In this document: in pieces, positions 1 through 5,993 of the stretch | Numbering within the stretch: position 1 is the stretch's first letter | How the letters are laid out: each line of letters starts with the position of its first letter | From: Candidatus Poseidoniaceae archaeon | GTDB lineage: Archaea > Thermoplasmatota > Poseidoniia > Poseidoniales > Poseidoniaceae | Length of the DNA: 6,696 bases | NCBI GenBank assembly: GCA_013330285.1 | Contig: DUIP01000086.1 | Coordinates: forward strand, 23,996 to 30,691 | Direction: 5' to 3' | Program-made: the position numbers and the translations under genes | The notes under the pieces: generated by a model | Told to the model about the DNA's origin: nothing | Database searches by the model: none | The model's input: the letters and a program-made list of their open reading frames with translations, nothing else

Positions 1-20
1 TCTTGAACCGTCATTCAAGA
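1..20. repeat. Short perfect inverted repeat upstream of the actin gene
   Basis: TCTTGAA at 1-7 is the exact reverse complement of TTCAAGA at 14-20, with a 6-base spacer (ccgtca). It could form a 7-bp hairpin in RNA or be a two-fold binding site in DNA, about 50 bases before the actin start. No T-run follows, so it is not a clear terminator. It touches the window edge, and an upstream coding region could run through it: one frame stays open from base 3 to a TAG at 51-53. The symmetry is directly visible; any role is a guess. Confidence 0.4.
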
Positions 21-70
21 CCGCTCAACAGCGAGGTATTCTTCATAAGGTAGGTCGCGATGGGAAGGCT

Positions 71-1096
71 ATGGCAGAAGAAGTACTGTACATTGGAATT
101 GACTTGGGGACCTTTCGCTCGGTGATGGTTTCCTCCGACAGTCACGAAGAAGAAGAATTGACTGTGATTGGTACACCTAAGGACCCAATCGCACGAAATT
201 TCCTCAAGCGTGATGTTCTCTTTGGTGAAGAAGCACTCAAGAATCGACTCGCATTGAACCTCTTTAGACCACTCGAACTTGGTGTCATTAAGGACACACA
301 AGAAGATCGTGAATTCATTGCACACTTCATTACCCACCTCATCGGTTTGTCCGACCCTGAAGAATACGACCGTGTTGTCGCCGTCATTGGTGCACCTGCG
401 GAAGCATCCTACGTTGACAAGACCGCTATTTTTGACGCTGCTGCGGGCTCAGTCAATGCTGCAATGATCATTTCGGAACCGTTTGCTGTTGCTTATGCTC
501 TTGACATGATTGAACACACCCTTGTCATCGACATTGGTGCTGGAACTGCTGACCTTTGCCGTGTCTACGGTACAATTCCTGGTCCAGATGACCAGATGCA
601 CACCGGCCACGCTGGAGATTTCATTGACCGTGCACTGATCAAGGAAATTCAATCCAAATTCAATGGTGCTCAAATCACCAAGGACATGGCTCGCCGATGG
701 AAGGAACAGTACTCCTTTGTTGGCACACACACCCCTGAAAACCCAATCATGGTTGACTTCTCAATTGAAGGTAAGGCCATGAACCTCGACATCACAGACT
801 GCATCCAAGCGGCTTGCGAAGCAATCGTTGACCCAATTGTTGACAATGTGAAGCAACTCATCGCAGGCTCGAACCCAGAATATCACGACGAGTTCCGCCG
901 AAACATGGTTCTCGCTGGTGGCGGTTCAGGTATCAAGGGCCTCGGAGCCATGATTGAGCGACGCTTGTCCGATATGGGCGAGGTCAATGTCCACGTGGTT
1001 GACGATCCAGTGCGTCTTGGCGCAATGGGTGGCCTCCGATTGGCTATGGAAGTCCCTGAAGAGATGTGGTCTTCCCTCACACTAGCAACTCGCTGA
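71..1096 (+). CDS. MamK-family (MreB/Hsp70-superfamily) actin-like ATPase
   Basis: A 341-residue filament-type actin homologue, the usual size for MreB/MamK. Motifs in order: phosphate-1 loop GIDLGT at 9-14 (Asp11, Thr14); connect-1 region VIGAPAEAS at 105-113 with SEPF at 135-138; phosphate-2 VIDIGAGTADL at 152-162 (Asp154, Asp161); adenosine loop LAGGGSGIKGL at 281-291; connect-2 DPVRLGAMGGLRLA at 312-325. From memory of the family, several stretches resemble magnetosome MamK more than MreB or archaeal crenactin: GTIPGPDDQ (167-175), KEQYSFVG (211-218) and the LAGGG-to-LRLA segment. No amphipathic membrane-binding N-terminus like that of MreB is seen. The ATG at 71 is the first in-frame start and has a weak GGGAAGG at 62-68, but the frame is open back to base 2, so a longer N-terminus starting outside the window is possible. 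It is followed 41 bases later by a coiled-coil gene, probably co-transcribed. A polymer-forming cytoskeletal role is inferred from family; its cargo is unknown. Confidence 0.88.
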   Translation: MAEEVLYIGIDLGTFRSVMVSSDSHEEEELTVIGTPKDPIARNFLKRDVLFGEEALKNRLALNLFRPLELGVIKDTQEDREFIAHFITHLIGLSDPEEYDRVVAVIGAPAEASYVDKTAIFDAAAGSVNAAMIISEPFAVAYALDMIEHTLVIDIGAGTADLCRVYGTIPGPDDQMHTGHAGDFIDRALIKEIQSKFNGAQITKDMARRWKEQYSFVGTHTPENPIMVDFSIEGKAMNLDITDCIQAACEAIVDPIVDNVKQLIAGSNPEYHDEFRRNMVLAGGGSGIKGLGAMIERRLSDMGEVNVHVVDDPVRLGAMGGLRLAMEVPEEMWSSLTLATR

Positions 1097-1125
1097 TGCG
1101 AACCTAAAGCCTGTGCCAAAGAAAC

Positions 1126-1132
1126 GGAGAGA
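1126..1132 (+). promoter_or_regulatory. Ribosome binding site of the coiled-coil gene
   Basis: GGAGAGA lies 5 bases before the ATG at 1138, a good purine-rich Shine-Dalgarno match. It supports translation of this small, otherwise unrecognised gene and fixes its start. Confidence 0.6.
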
Positions 1133-1137
1133 GATCT

Positions 1138-1419
1138 ATGTCTGAAGACAGAACCTTGCGTAAACTCAAGAAGCTGACCAAAAGACTCAGCACTCGTATG
1201 GAAGAAATGCGAGATTTGATGGACGATATGGAAATCGAATTCGAAATGATGCAGAAACAAATCATTCGTTTAGAGAAAGGAAAGAAGGTGAAATCCTCAT
1301 CGGGACGTTCTTCCAAATCAGATGAAGCATTGGACGACGCAGAAGAAGCCAATGACGACATTGATGAAGACATCGATTTGGAAAACGCCACAACTGTGTT
1401 TGTCAAACCAAAGTTTTGA
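1138..1419 (+). CDS. Small coiled-coil protein with acidic tail, downstream of the actin
   Basis: A 93-residue protein that I do not recognise as a named family. Residues about 5-46 form a charged helix with Leu/Met/Ile at heptad-like spacing (Leu10, Leu13, Leu17, Met24, Leu27, Met28, Met31, Leu45), predicted to be a coiled coil. Then come a basic and serine-rich linker (46-60, GKKVKSSSGRSSK), a strongly acidic stretch (61-82, mostly Asp/Glu) and a short hydrophobic-basic end, TTVFVKPKF. There is no signal peptide or membrane segment. It starts 41 bases after the actin stop, on the same strand, with a good ribosome binding site, so one transcript is likely. The small size, coiled coil and linkage suggest an accessory or adaptor of the actin filament; this is inference from position. 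The acidic, disordered-looking tail could be an interaction arm. The reverse strand here is also open, but it reads as a serine-rich shadow. Confidence 0.75.
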   Translation: MSEDRTLRKLKKLTKRLSTRMEEMRDLMDDMEIEFEMMQKQIIRLEKGKKVKSSSGRSSKSDEALDDAEEANDDIDEDIDLENATTVFVKPKF

Positions 1420-1434
1420 GACAGGCAACGCCGC

Positions 1435-2043
1435 TCATTCTTGTTCGTACTTTGCACTCAGTTCATCGCTGACAAGTTGACTTTGACAGTGTGGGCACCT
1501 GTCGCTTGAGTGAAGCATAGCTGGGCGGATCGCAAGAACGGCAAGGCACGTCGGGCATGCAGCATACATCTCTCCAGGTTCAAGAGGAAGATCGGGGATA
1601 ATTTCAGTCGTATTGTGGTAGGCATGGCGGTATCCAGGGTGGAAGTGAGTCATGACCCTCCGAACTGAACTAAAGCAAGCCCAAATCATCAGGAAGGCGA
1701 AGAAATAACTCCCAATCCAGAGCATGCTCAAGGCTTCAAACAAAAAGAAGAGAGAGGCAAATCCAATGATGATTGGAGCGAACCAATAGGCCACCTTCGA
1801 CTTCCGGCGATAAGCGAGCCAATTCATCGTGAGAAGGGCTGCGCTTAGGCCAAGTGAAACTTCCACGATCGACGGTGCGAGGATGGTGGAAAGAGCATAA
1901 ATCACGAACAAGATGATCAAGCTGTCAATGAAAAGAATGAGGGACGTGCCGCGATGGATTGGATCATAGGGGTTACCCGTTCCAAGGAATTGCTGTGGTC
2001 GCATTCCTGCGACGACAAGTTCGTCCCCACGGTTCCCGGCCAT
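1435..2043 (-). CDS. Four-helix membrane protein with C-terminal zinc ribbon
   Basis: A 202-residue hypothetical membrane protein. About 34 polar residues come first, then four likely membrane helices at about 35-55, 59-78, 84-104 and 107-125, grouped as two hairpins. A soluble C-terminal region follows with CPTC at 163-166 and CPHC at 183-186, the two knuckles of a zinc-ribbon-like or rubredoxin-like metal site. An even helix count puts both ends on one side, most likely the cytoplasm. I do not recognise a named family. The first half resembles small RDD- or DUF-type helical bundles only in general character. The ATG at 2043 is the most upstream start possible, since a TAA lies 6 codons before it; a second Met at residue 14 is an alternative. 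No clear Shine-Dalgarno is seen. The gene stands alone, convergent with the coiled-coil gene (15 bases between stops) and divergent from coaBC. Function unknown; a membrane sensor or assembly factor is possible but unproven. Confidence 0.75.
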   Translation of the reverse strand: MAGNRGDELVVAGMRPQQFLGTGNPYDPIHRGTSLILFIDSLIILFVIYALSTILAPSIVEVSLGLSAALLTMNWLAYRRKSKVAYWFAPIIIGFASLFFLFEALSMLWIGSYFFAFLMIWACFSSVRRVMTHFHPGYRHAYHNTTEIIPDLPLEPGEMYAACPTCLAVLAIRPAMLHSSDRCPHCQSQLVSDELSAKYEQE

Positions 2044-2148
2044 GGCAAAACGACGGACTTACCTACCTTGAGGCTATGCTTTGTGACGCCTTCATCGCTG
2101 TGCATCTTGCGCCGAAGCAATCATGTTCGTGTGCATGGTGGCGCAACC
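2044..2148. promoter_or_regulatory. Divergent intergenic region between membrane protein gene and coaBC
   Basis: These 105 bases are the longest non-coding stretch in the window and must carry promoters for both the leftward membrane-protein gene and the rightward coaBC-trmY pair. I see no convincing archaeal TATA/BRE element on either strand. The coaBC frame is open across this stretch and into the neighbouring gene, but the extra residues do not resemble the family. Confidence 0.4.
2137..2141 (+). promoter_or_regulatory. Ribosome binding site deciding the coaBC start
   Basis: GGTGG ends 7 bases before the ATG at 2149. It supports that start over the far upstream ATG at 1954 in the same frame, which would add 65 unrelated residues and overlap the opposite-strand membrane-protein gene by 90 bases. 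Confidence 0.45.
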
Positions 2149-3339
2149 ATGGCGGTACGTGATACTGACGTTGAAGTGCGAGGCTCTGCCCTTGCCGGAC
2201 GACGTGTGGTTTTGGGCGTTTCCGGTGGCATAGCAGCGGTTGATACCGTGCGAATTGCCAGGGAGTTAAGGCGACAGGGAGCCGAAATCACCGTCATCAT
2301 GACCACTGCTGCCCAGCGCATCATCACACCATTGGCTGTTCGTTGGGCGACACAAGGTGAAGTCATCACCGATTGGGATGGCGATATGGAAGCCCTCAAC
2401 ACGGCTGATGGAGTGCTCGTTGTTCCAACGACACGAGACACCCTGGCCTCCTCTCTTCATGGTCTACAAAATGGGCCCCTGTTGATGGCCCTTAGCGTCG
2501 CACGAAGTCGTGGCACACCCGTCATGATGGTGCCAAGCATGCACATTGACCTCGCCAATGATCCAATCACAAGTGAACTGGTTGATCGGGCACGAACTGA
2601 GGGGATCAATGTGCTTTGGGGTGAAGAAGCAGAGGGGAAGCGTAAGACACCCGATCACGAAACGACGGTTGCTACATTCTGTCATCTGGTCAACGCCCAA
2701 AAACCTCAACGAAAGTCCATCGTTGTGACCCTTGGGGCCACACGATCCTCTATCGATGATGTTCGTTTCATCCAAAATTACAGCAGCGGTACAACAGGTT
2801 TTGCCGTGGCCAATGACCTCTACCGGCACGGACACGACGTCACATGCGTGGCTGGAATCACCACAGCCACGCAACCAGAATGGCTCCCTCTTGTCATCCG
2901 AGCACCAGAACCGAAACAAATGCTCGCCGAACTAAAGGCGCTGTCGAACGACAGGATCGATGCATGGATTCATGCTGCGGCTGTTCTTGACTATGTGGTG
3001 GATTCCCCTGCTGAAGGTAAAATTGCCAGTCAACAAGGCGGGCTTGATGTCAAGTTAGTCGAAAGTGAGAAGCACATCATGGCCCTCAAAGAACCTTGTA
3101 AAGACGCTGTTCGAATCGGATTCAAGCTTGAATCAGGCATCAAGCAAAAGGACCTCATCTACCGAGCGACTGCACAAATCGAAAAGGCTGGCATGACTGC
3201 AGTCATAGCAAATCGGCTTGAAGACCTCAGCGATGAAGAGAAGCCTCGGGGCTACCTTGTCGATGCTTATGGAAGCCACTTCATTCTCGAAGATGAAGAC
3301 AAGATGTGCGATGCGATTCGTACCTTCATAGAGCGGTAG
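2149..3339 (+). CDS. coaBC: Bifunctional phosphopantothenoylcysteine decarboxylase / phosphopantothenate-cysteine ligase
   Basis: CoaBC makes 4'-phosphopantetheine for coenzyme A. The CoaB half joins cysteine to 4'-phosphopantothenate, and the flavin-dependent CoaC half decarboxylates the product. From the ATG at 2149 it has 396 residues, close to the usual 400. CoaC, about 16-180: FMN-binding start VLGVSGGIAA (21-30), PTTRDT (93-98, family PxTANT) and PSMH (129-132, archaeal form of PxMN). CoaB, about 188-396: VTLGATRSSIDDVRFIQNYSSG (193 onward) with Arg206 and Asn210 at the places of the bacterial catalytic residues, AAAVLDY (276-282), EGKI (289-292) and IANRL (353-357). The lysine of KxKK is kept (Lys291) but the rest is archaeal-type. 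The family's catalytic histidine, expected between about 75 and 85, is absent: the segment reads DWDGDMEALNTAD and there is no His until 104. A GTG at 2131 is an alternative start. trmY follows 9 bases after the stop. Confidence 0.9.
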   Translation: MAVRDTDVEVRGSALAGRRVVLGVSGGIAAVDTVRIARELRRQGAEITVIMTTAAQRIITPLAVRWATQGEVITDWDGDMEALNTADGVLVVPTTRDTLASSLHGLQNGPLLMALSVARSRGTPVMMVPSMHIDLANDPITSELVDRARTEGINVLWGEEAEGKRKTPDHETTVATFCHLVNAQKPQRKSIVVTLGATRSSIDDVRFIQNYSSGTTGFAVANDLYRHGHDVTCVAGITTATQPEWLPLVIRAPEPKQMLAELKALSNDRIDAWIHAAAVLDYVVDSPAEGKIASQQGGLDVKLVESEKHIMALKEPCKDAVRIGFKLESGIKQKDLIYRATAQIEKAGMTAVIANRLEDLSDEEKPRGYLVDAYGSHFILEDEDKMCDAIRTFIER

Positions 3340-3344
3340 GTGAG
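3339..3344 (+). promoter_or_regulatory. Ribosome binding site deciding the trmY start
   Basis: GGTGAG overlaps the last base of the coaBC stop codon and ends 4 bases before the ATG at 3349. It favours that ATG over the in-frame GTG at 3340, which lies inside this site and would add only three residues. Confidence 0.55.
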
Positions 3345-3348
3345 CACC

Positions 3349-4011
3349 ATGCGTAGATTTGCTGTGATTGGCCACAGGGCGATGGCACAAGGAAAACTTC
3401 CACTCAACGACATGGCAGGAGCTGCTGGACGGATGGATGTCCTTGTGAGGGCCTTGATGTCAAGCCTGCTGACAAGTCATGGGCTACGCCACGACACTGA
3501 AGTGGTGCTCCATCTCATGGGCGGGCCTGGCCCGGCCCGTCGAATCAAGTTCATTGGTGCAGAATTGAAGGGCGTTCATGCAGAAGAGCGTGCGGTCGCT
3601 GGACAAATTGCCAAGGTGATCAAACTTCCAACACCAGCACGAGGGCACTGGATTGAACGCTCATCAGGAATCTATGACTCGGGTGGTGACATCACACATA
3701 CGCTCGCAGAGTGGTCCACCTCAACGGTCATCGCACTCGATGCAGATGCACCTCGCCTTTGGGCTTCAGAAGCAATACTACCATCAAAAAGCCAGGCACA
3801 CTCACATGCCTCTGGACAGCGAGGTGATTTTACAGTTCACGGTCAAGATCTTGCCTTTGTGTTAAGTGACGACCAACCTTTGCCCGATGTGATCAAAGAG
3901 ACGGTGGTTTCACGTTCACTTGGCGATGTATGGTTGCAAGGACACATGGCCGTTGGCGTTTGTCATTTCCTGCTCGATGAAGGGGTGGAATTGAATCTCC
4001 ATCAGGCGTGA
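3349..4011 (+). CDS. trmY: tRNA (pseudouridine(54)-N1)-methyltransferase TrmY
   Basis: TrmY uses S-adenosylmethionine to methylate N1 of pseudouridine 54 in the tRNA T-loop, giving m1Psi in place of the ribothymidine found in bacteria and eukaryotes. It is a cytoplasmic SPOUT-class enzyme of Archaea. From the ATG at 3349 it has 220 residues, somewhat longer than the usual 190-200. Family motifs: FAVIGHRA (4-11), LPLNDMAGAAGRMDVLVR (17-34), SHGLRHDTEV (43-52), a DERS-like motif changed to AEERAV (78-83), FVLSDDQPL (170-178, family FVLGDH) in the cofactor-binding knot, and SLGDVWLQGHMAVGVCHFLLD (190-210) at the C-terminus. The extra length lies mostly in 140-160, a Ser/His-rich segment. The gene follows coaBC at 9 bases and is probably co-transcribed. 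Its 3' end overlaps the 3' end of surE on the other strand by 10 bases. Assignment is firm at family level. Confidence 0.9.
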   Translation: MRRFAVIGHRAMAQGKLPLNDMAGAAGRMDVLVRALMSSLLTSHGLRHDTEVVLHLMGGPGPARRIKFIGAELKGVHAEERAVAGQIAKVIKLPTPARGHWIERSSGIYDSGGDITHTLAEWSTSTVIALDADAPRLWASEAILPSKSQAHSHASGQRGDFTVHGQDLAFVLSDDQPLPDVIKETVVSRSLGDVWLQGHMAVGVCHFLLDEGVELNLHQA

Positions 4012-4994
4012 AGCCATGCTGGATAGCCGCCTTCTGAAGACTCCAATACCCATTTGAGCAGACCGTCATCTAAAGCCAGCGGATGCGTTTGTGGCCAAAC
4101 AGGGAGACAACTTACACTGGCGTGGCCGGAATCGACTGCGTCGCAATCACTCTGATGGACTGGGCTGTGGTCAATGGTTGCGCCACCAATGGTGAACAGC
4201 GCTGTTTCGTCTTCTTCAATAGAGCCAAAACTCACGGCATTACGGTACCAACGCATTCCAAGACGAGTGGTCGTCACAGAACCATCCCATACCGGTGGCA
4301 CATTGAGATTGAGCATGAGTTCCCCATGACGGAATGCTGTACGTAAGGCCCCCTTAGGATCGTCTTCCCAAGCAGGTGTGGCCGGAATCTCTGGCCATCG
4401 GGTCAGATGGCTGGCAGAGACATCAACATGTGGGCGTCGGAGATTCTCTGGAGTGTGTGGAAGCGCTTTCAAAGCCACCTCGATCAAATCCACTGTGGCT
4501 TTCACGGCACCCTCCATCCCGTCCAGTTCGAAGGAAGCTAAGGATGAGGCAAGAGCAGGCATGCCGTACAAGCCTGCTTCGCGAGCTGCCCCCATCGTTC
4601 CGCTGTGATAGGAGTCTTGAGACATGTTTGGCCCAAGATTGACCCCTGAAACAACGAGGCGAGGAACCACGCCAGGAGCCACATGTTGAATGCCGCCATC
4701 AAGAGCGACAATCATCGTATCACATGGCGTGCCATCAAGTTCGAATAGACGAACTTCTGCTTTTGATTCGTCAAGACCCCAGGTTGGAATAAGATCATGA
4801 CGTGGTCTCAATTTCATTGGTTTCATCAGATTGATTCTCATGCCTGCTGCCGAGTTGTTTTCTGATGGTGCAAAAGCAATGATGGAATGACCAGCTTTGT
4901 TCAAGGCTTGTGCGAGCATTCTGAAGCCTGGAGCTTCGATGCCGTCGTCGTTGGTCAGAAGCAGCCAGCCGCCCTCAGGAGTTTGATCGACCAT
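4002..4994 (-). CDS. surE: 5'/3'-nucleotidase SurE
   Basis: SurE is a metal-dependent phosphatase that removes phosphate from nucleoside 5'- and 3'-monophosphates, and in some species from short polyphosphate. It is cytoplasmic and usually dimeric. Motifs: LLTNDDGIEAPG (12-23) with the metal ligands Asp16 and Asp17; APSENNSAAG (42-51) with Ser44 as probable ligand; GTPCDT (88-93); SGVNLGPNMSQDSYHSGTMGAAREAG (116-141), with Asn119 as the fourth ligand; LNLNVPP (228-234); and SDCDAVDSGHASVSCLPV (282-299), the late family signature. From the ATG at 4994 it has 330 residues against about 250 for typical bacterial SurE. The extra length is spread over about 62-82, about 175-222 and the last 30 residues. 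It is the last gene of the OPT-EamA-surE block, starting 5 bases after the transporter stop. A GTG at 5003 overlapping that stop is an alternative start. All expected catalytic residues are present. Confidence 0.92.
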   Translation of the reverse strand: MVDQTPEGGWLLLTNDDGIEAPGFRMLAQALNKAGHSIIAFAPSENNSAAGMRINLMKPMKLRPRHDLIPTWGLDESKAEVRLFELDGTPCDTMIVALDGGIQHVAPGVVPRLVVSGVNLGPNMSQDSYHSGTMGAAREAGLYGMPALASSLASFELDGMEGAVKATVDLIEVALKALPHTPENLRRPHVDVSASHLTRWPEIPATPAWEDDPKGALRTAFRHGELMLNLNVPPVWDGSVTTTRLGMRWYRNAVSFGSIEEDETALFTIGGATIDHSPVHQSDCDAVDSGHASVSCLPVWPQTHPLALDDGLLKWVLESSEGGYPAWLHA

Positions 4995-4997
4995 GGT

Positions 4998-5007
4998 CCT
5001 CACTCCT
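4998..5007 (-). promoter_or_regulatory. Ribosome binding site deciding the surE start
   Basis: On the minus strand AGGAGTGAGG runs from 5007 to 4998 and ends 3 bases before the ATG at 4994. The upstream GTG at 5003 sits inside this purine tract and would lack its own spacing, so the ATG is preferred. The TGA of the upstream transporter gene (5002-5000) lies within the same element, a sign of translational coupling. Confidence 0.5.
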
Positions 5008-5983
5008 GTTCGATGGCTTCTGATGTTTGAGGGTTCGTATCATCCATAGAATGTGTTGCGGTTACAATGAGCATCAAACCAACCATTAAGATCGCTCCAC
5101 CAAGCCATGTCCAGCGGCCCGGCAAATCAGTTTCGAAAAGAACGTAGCCAATCAACGAACCAATCACAGGCTCAAGCGTCACACATGCAGAAATGACAAG
5201 AGGTGAGAAGTACTTCAAACATGTATTCAGACCGGTATGACCCAGAAGACCTGCAATCAATGCCAACGCCAAGAACCACAAGAAAAATGATCCATCAAGC
5301 CATCCAAAAACACCGTAGGTTACAAAGTCTGGCTCAAGCAACATCGATGCTGGTAGGAGGAGAACTGCTGCAAGAAACGTGACTGGAAATGCATAGAGGA
5401 AAATAGGCATCCAAGCACGAAGAATACGCCCACAGACAATGTAGCCAACCACTGTTAGCGCACCGAGAAGCGCCAGAGAATCACCCAAAAGCGTGACCGT
5501 ATTGTCGCCCTGTTGAGTGCCCTCATCAAGCAGCGTCAATGCTGCTCCAGCAAAACCGATGACTGCACCGAATAACTCACGTTGAGTTGGTTGTCGAACA
5601 CCAGCAAGGAACATTCCAAATGCGAACATACCCGCGACCACAATCAACGGATGTGCGGTTACAAAAAGCAAGGAATGGGTCAATGTGGTGTACTTCAAAC
5701 TGGCAACCCATGCCCCAAAGTGCATCGCCAAAGCAAGACCACTCAATCCAAGAATAAGCAACGTCCGCTTCTCGAACATTTGTGCTTTGATCTCGCTTGA
5801 TTGCTGGCGCCATTGCATCACTGCCAATGGCAAGAGAACAACTGCAGTCAATTGCAAACGATATGAGGCCTTGAGCAAGGGATCAAGCTCAATCTGTTGA
5901 AGTAAAGTCCCTGCACTTGAGACACCAAACACCGCCGAGACCAACAACACCCAAACCCATAGCGGGGGCTTGGTTGAGGTCAT
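5000..5983 (-). CDS. EamA/DMT-superfamily transporter
   Basis: An integral membrane carrier of the drug/metabolite transporter superfamily with two EamA repeats, about 327 residues, the usual size. Hydrophobic segments fit ten helices: about 9-27, 38-56, 74-92, 98-119, 134-152, 163-184, 191-210, 230-248, 258-282 and 290-308. The second repeat shows the family's end motif: NTCLKYFSPLVISACVTLEP (253-272), then VIGSLIGYVLFETDLPGRW and GGAILMVGLMLIV (295-307). The C-terminal tail is short and acidic, ending AIEQE. The substrate cannot be read from sequence; members export or import amino acids, purines, nucleotide sugars and other metabolites. The ATG at 5983 is chosen because it begins just before the first helix and 10 bases after the OPT stop. 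The frame is open to 6034, but that start would overlap the upstream gene by 41 bases. Neighbours upstream and downstream on the same strand suggest one transcript. Confidence 0.85.
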   Translation of the reverse strand: MTSTKPPLWVWVLLVSAVFGVSSAGTLLQQIELDPLLKASYRLQLTAVVLLPLAVMQWRQQSSEIKAQMFEKRTLLILGLSGLALAMHFGAWVASLKYTTLTHSLLFVTAHPLIVVAGMFAFGMFLAGVRQPTQRELFGAVIGFAGAALTLLDEGTQQGDNTVTLLGDSLALLGALTVVGYIVCGRILRAWMPIFLYAFPVTFLAAVLLLPASMLLEPDFVTYGVFGWLDGSFFLWFLALALIAGLLGHTGLNTCLKYFSPLVISACVTLEPVIGSLIGYVLFETDLPGRWTWLGGAILMVGLMLIVTATHSMDDTNPQTSEAIEQE

Positions 5984-5993
5984 GCAATCACGC

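Noticed and set aside
42..48. TATA-like TTCATAA about 25 bases before the actin ATG
   Set aside because: The match to an archaeal TATA box is poor and no BRE is seen. The purine-rich GGGAAGG before the ATG also argues against a leaderless start at that point.
71..1419. Reading the actin pair as part of a magnetosome island
   Set aside because: None of the genes in the window resembles other magnetosome genes. The neighbours are housekeeping and transport genes, so only the actin family link is kept.
1420..1434. Possible terminator between the coiled-coil gene and the convergent membrane-protein gene
   Set aside because: The 15 bases between the stops hold no stem-loop and no T-rich tract worth calling.
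1104..1457. 117-codon minus-strand frame opposite the coiled-coil gene
   Set aside because: It is a serine-rich shadow created by the Asp/Glu codons of the coiled-coil gene and has no recognisable protein features.
1954..2148. 65-residue N-terminal extension of CoaBC from the upstream ATG at 1954
   Set aside because: It overlaps the opposite-strand membrane-protein gene by 90 bases, shows no resemblance to CoaBC, and a ribosome binding site stands before the ATG at 2149.
3522..3534. CGGGC-ctg-GCCCG hairpin inside trmY
   Set aside because: It falls in the middle of a conserved coding stretch (Gly-Gly-Pro-Gly-Pro-Ala-Arg) with no T-run, so it is best explained by GC-rich codons.
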